Part shown: in pieces, positions 62,491 to 64,000 of the stretch | Position numbering within the stretch: the first letter of the stretch is position 1 | Layout of the letters: each line of letters opens with the position of its first letter | From: Chitinimonas sp. BJB300 | Lineage (GTDB): Bacteria; Pseudomonadota; Gammaproteobacteria; Burkholderiales; Chitinimonadaceae | Length of the DNA: 64,000 bases | Reading direction: 5' to 3' | NCBI RefSeq assembly: GCF_002735695.1 | Contig: NZ_PDZH01000002.1 | Coordinates: 1-64,000, forward strand | The notes under the pieces: model-generated | Databases searched by the model: none | What the model saw: only the letters and a program-made list of their open reading frames with translations | What the model was told of the DNA's origin: nothing | Position numbers and translations under genes: made by a program

Positions 62491-63260
62491 TGTCGGTTGT
62501 TTTCCTGGTAAAGGTATTGGCGGCCCCGTTGATGATTGCGGCGGCCAGTTTGGCGGGCAAACGATGGGGGCCGAATATTGCCGGTTTGATGGGCGGCTTG
62601 CCCTTGGTGGGCGGCCCGGTGGTGCTGGCCCTATGGCTAAGCCAGGGGTCGGCATTCGCTACTCAAGTTACCTTGGCTGCGCCGGTTGGGGTCTGGGCCA
62701 ATATTGCTTATATGTTGTTGATGGCCTACGCCAGTGCACGTTTTGCTTGGTATATCGCCATCCCCATTGGCTGGTTGGGCTATGTGCTGGCAGGTTTGTT
62801 GTTGAATGAAATGGGGTTGGCGCATTCACTCTGGTTTGGCCTTGCTGTATTGCCGGGCCTATGGTTTGCCGCAACGCGTGGCTTGCCAAAGCCTGCCGCG
62901 TTGCCGCGGGTTGCGCATTTACCGCAAATCGAAATTTTTACCCGCATGGCTGCTGCGGCGGCGCTGGTGTTGTCACTCACCGCGGTTTCCAGCCTGTTTG
63001 GCCCTACGCTGACGGGCATTTTTACAGGCGCGCCGGTGGCAGCCACCGTCATTCCTGCCTTCACGTTTGCCAATGCCGGGCGCGATGCGCTCTTGTTGGC
63101 GCTGCGTGGTTTCTTGACTGGGCTGATGGGTTTTACCGTGTTTTTCTATGTGTTGGCTTACACCATTCCACTGCTGGACTACTGGGCGTTTTTGCCTGCG
63201 TTGTTAGCCGGTGTGGCGGTGGGGCTATTGGCGACGAAAATGGCGAGGCGAGCAGGATGA
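62490..63260 (+). CDS. Multi-pass membrane protein, function unknown
   Basis: The 256-residue protein has about eight hydrophobic segments and few charged residues. Features include [27 protein letters not shown] near the N-terminus and [43 protein letters not shown] in the C-terminal half. The two Gly/Pro-rich segments are similar in layout and suggest an inverted internal duplication, as in small transporters. It overlaps mutL by one base and miaA by three bases, so it is translated with both. No family is recognised. Confidence 0.7.
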   Translation: MSVVFLVKVLAAPLMIAAASLAGKRWGPNIAGLMGGLPLVGGPVVLALWLSQGSAFATQVTLAAPVGVWANIAYMLLMAYASARFAWYIAIPIGWLGYVLAGLLLNEMGLAHSLWFGLAVLPGLWFAATRGLPKPAALPRVAHLPQIEIFTRMAAAAALVLSLTAVSSLFGPTLTGIFTGAPVAATVIPAFTFANAGRDALLLALRGFLTGLMGFTVFFYVLAYTIPLLDYWAFLPALLAGVAVGLLATKMARRAG

Positions 63261-64000
63261 ACACCCTACCCAAAGCCATTTTCCTGATGGGCCCGACAGC
63301 CAGTGGTAAGACAGCCATTGCCGTAGAGTTGGCCCAGCGCTTGCCGGTTGAGCTGATTTCGGTGGACTCGGCGCTGGTGTTCCGCGATATGGACATTGGT
63401 ACCGCCAAGCCCGATGCCGCGACGCTTGCGGTTGCTCCCCATCATCTGATCGACATCATTTCCCCTACCGAGGTCTATTCGGCAGCGCAGTTCCGTACCG
63501 ATGCATTACGTTTGATGGCTGAGATCACGGCGCGTGGCAATGTGCCGCTTCTGGTAGGTGGAACAATGCTCTATTTCAATGCGCTTCAGCATGGGCTACA
63601 TGATTTACCCCGAGCCGATGTGGCAATCCGCGCTGAGCTGGAGGCGGAAGCTACCACGCTCGGGTGGCCCGCCATGCATGCCAAGCTGGCCCAAGTAGAC
63701 CCCGTTACCGCCGCAAGGCTGAGCCCTAACGACAGTCAACGTTTGGGCCGGGCACTGGAGATCTATCGCATCAGTGGTAAGCCGATGTCGCAATGGTTGG
63801 CGGAACAAACCAACGAGTCACTTCCGTACGACTTACTCAAGCTTGCGCTATTGGCAGCCGACAGGGCCATCCTGCACGAACGCATTGCCTTGCGTTTTGA
63901 GCAGATGCTGGCGGGTGGCTTAATCGACGAAGTGGCAGGGCTGCGCGAAAACTACCCACTCCAGCCCGATATGCCCTCCATGCGCTGCGTTGGTTACCGG
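63257..64000 (+). CDS. miaA: tRNA dimethylallyltransferase (cut by window end)
   Basis: MiaA adds a dimethylallyl group to A37 of tRNAs reading UNN codons. The first 248 residues are present: P-loop [42 protein letters not shown], the dimethylallyl-diphosphate pocket [52 protein letters not shown] and [14 protein letters not shown]. The last visible residues are RCVGYR, typical of the region before the C-terminal tail. ATG overlaps the previous stop (ATGA). mutL-miaA order is widely conserved, and hfq usually follows. Confidence 0.95.
   Translation, partial: MNTLPKAIFLMGPTASGKTAIAVELAQRLPVELISVDSALVFRDMDIGTAKPDAATLAVAPHHLIDIISPTEVYSAAQFRTDALRLMAEITARGNVPLLVGGTMLYFNALQHGLHDLPRADVAIRAELEAEATTLGWPAMHAKLAQVDPVTAARLSPNDSQRLGRALEIYRISGKPMSQWLAEQTNESLPYDLLKLALLAADRAILHERIALRFEQMLAGGLIDEVAGLRENYPLQPDMPSMRCVGYR

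Overview
The window is about 64 kb of chromosome from a Gram-negative bacterium. It is most likely a betaproteobacterium, and I lean towards Neisseriales and chitinolytic-type relatives (Chitinimonas, Chitinivorax or similar). This rests on a general-type porin with a C-terminal Phe, FtsY-FtsE-FtsX beside RsmD, the block YafS/GloB/MltD, and TsaE-AmiC-MutL-MiaA with an endonuclease-type MutL. Base composition is moderately GC-rich and coding density is high. I see no rRNA or tRNA gene, CRISPR array, prophage or complete insertion sequence. The taxonomic call is inference from gene content.

Layout. 1-598: an unrecognised 3' gene end, a 5'-nucleotidase cut off after about 64 residues, and a strong hairpin. 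0.6-13 kb: glycogen metabolism, with glgB-glgX and then pgm, glgC, glgA, separated by an S41-type exported protease and an orphan branched-chain amino-acid-type binding protein. 13-24.8 kb: an acetyltransferase, two small cytochromes c, the yafS/gloB/mltD block, msrC, a TonB-like proline-rich membrane protein, an orphan sugar-type binding protein, trpS with an extra C-terminal domain, the NAD(P)HX repair enzyme, a flavodoxin-fold protein and a GIY-YIG protein. 24.7-28.3 kb: ethanolamine catabolism operon eat-eutB-eutC. 28.8-38.8 kb: a globin-coupled diguanylate cyclase, a three-gene module (GMC oxidoreductase, alpha/beta hydrolase with a Cys nucleophile, metallophosphoesterase) and a 7TM-DISM hybrid histidine kinase. 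38.8-43 kb: a long leader-like region, rsgA with a coupled small gene, a PilZ protein and a porin. 43.2-46.2 kb: a bufferin (copper-binding modified peptide) operon bufA-bufB-bufC followed by mtfA. 46.3-64 kb: mostly housekeeping genes: an LpxH-like hydrolase, an alpha-carbonic anhydrase, arsC, ftsX/ftsE/ftsY, rsmD, ppnP, a DUF945 protein, purB, a lipoprotein, murI, queG, tsaE-amiC-mutL, a membrane protein and miaA (cut by the window end).

The most unusual structure is a pair of related, non-coding, roughly 145-bp dispersed repeats, called families A and B here. They look like MITEs or Correia-type elements. Each has about 20-bp terminal inverted repeats with a shared outer tip, and most copies are flanked by TA. 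Six full A copies, four B copies and several degenerate, nested or internally deleted derivatives lie in this one window. At least four genes (msrC, the TonB-like gene, arsC, murI) end on a stop codon that lies inside a repeat end, and one copy sits between ftsY and ftsE. The second notable system is the bufferin operon, whose precursor carries six cysteines, five of them in Cys-Lys pairs.
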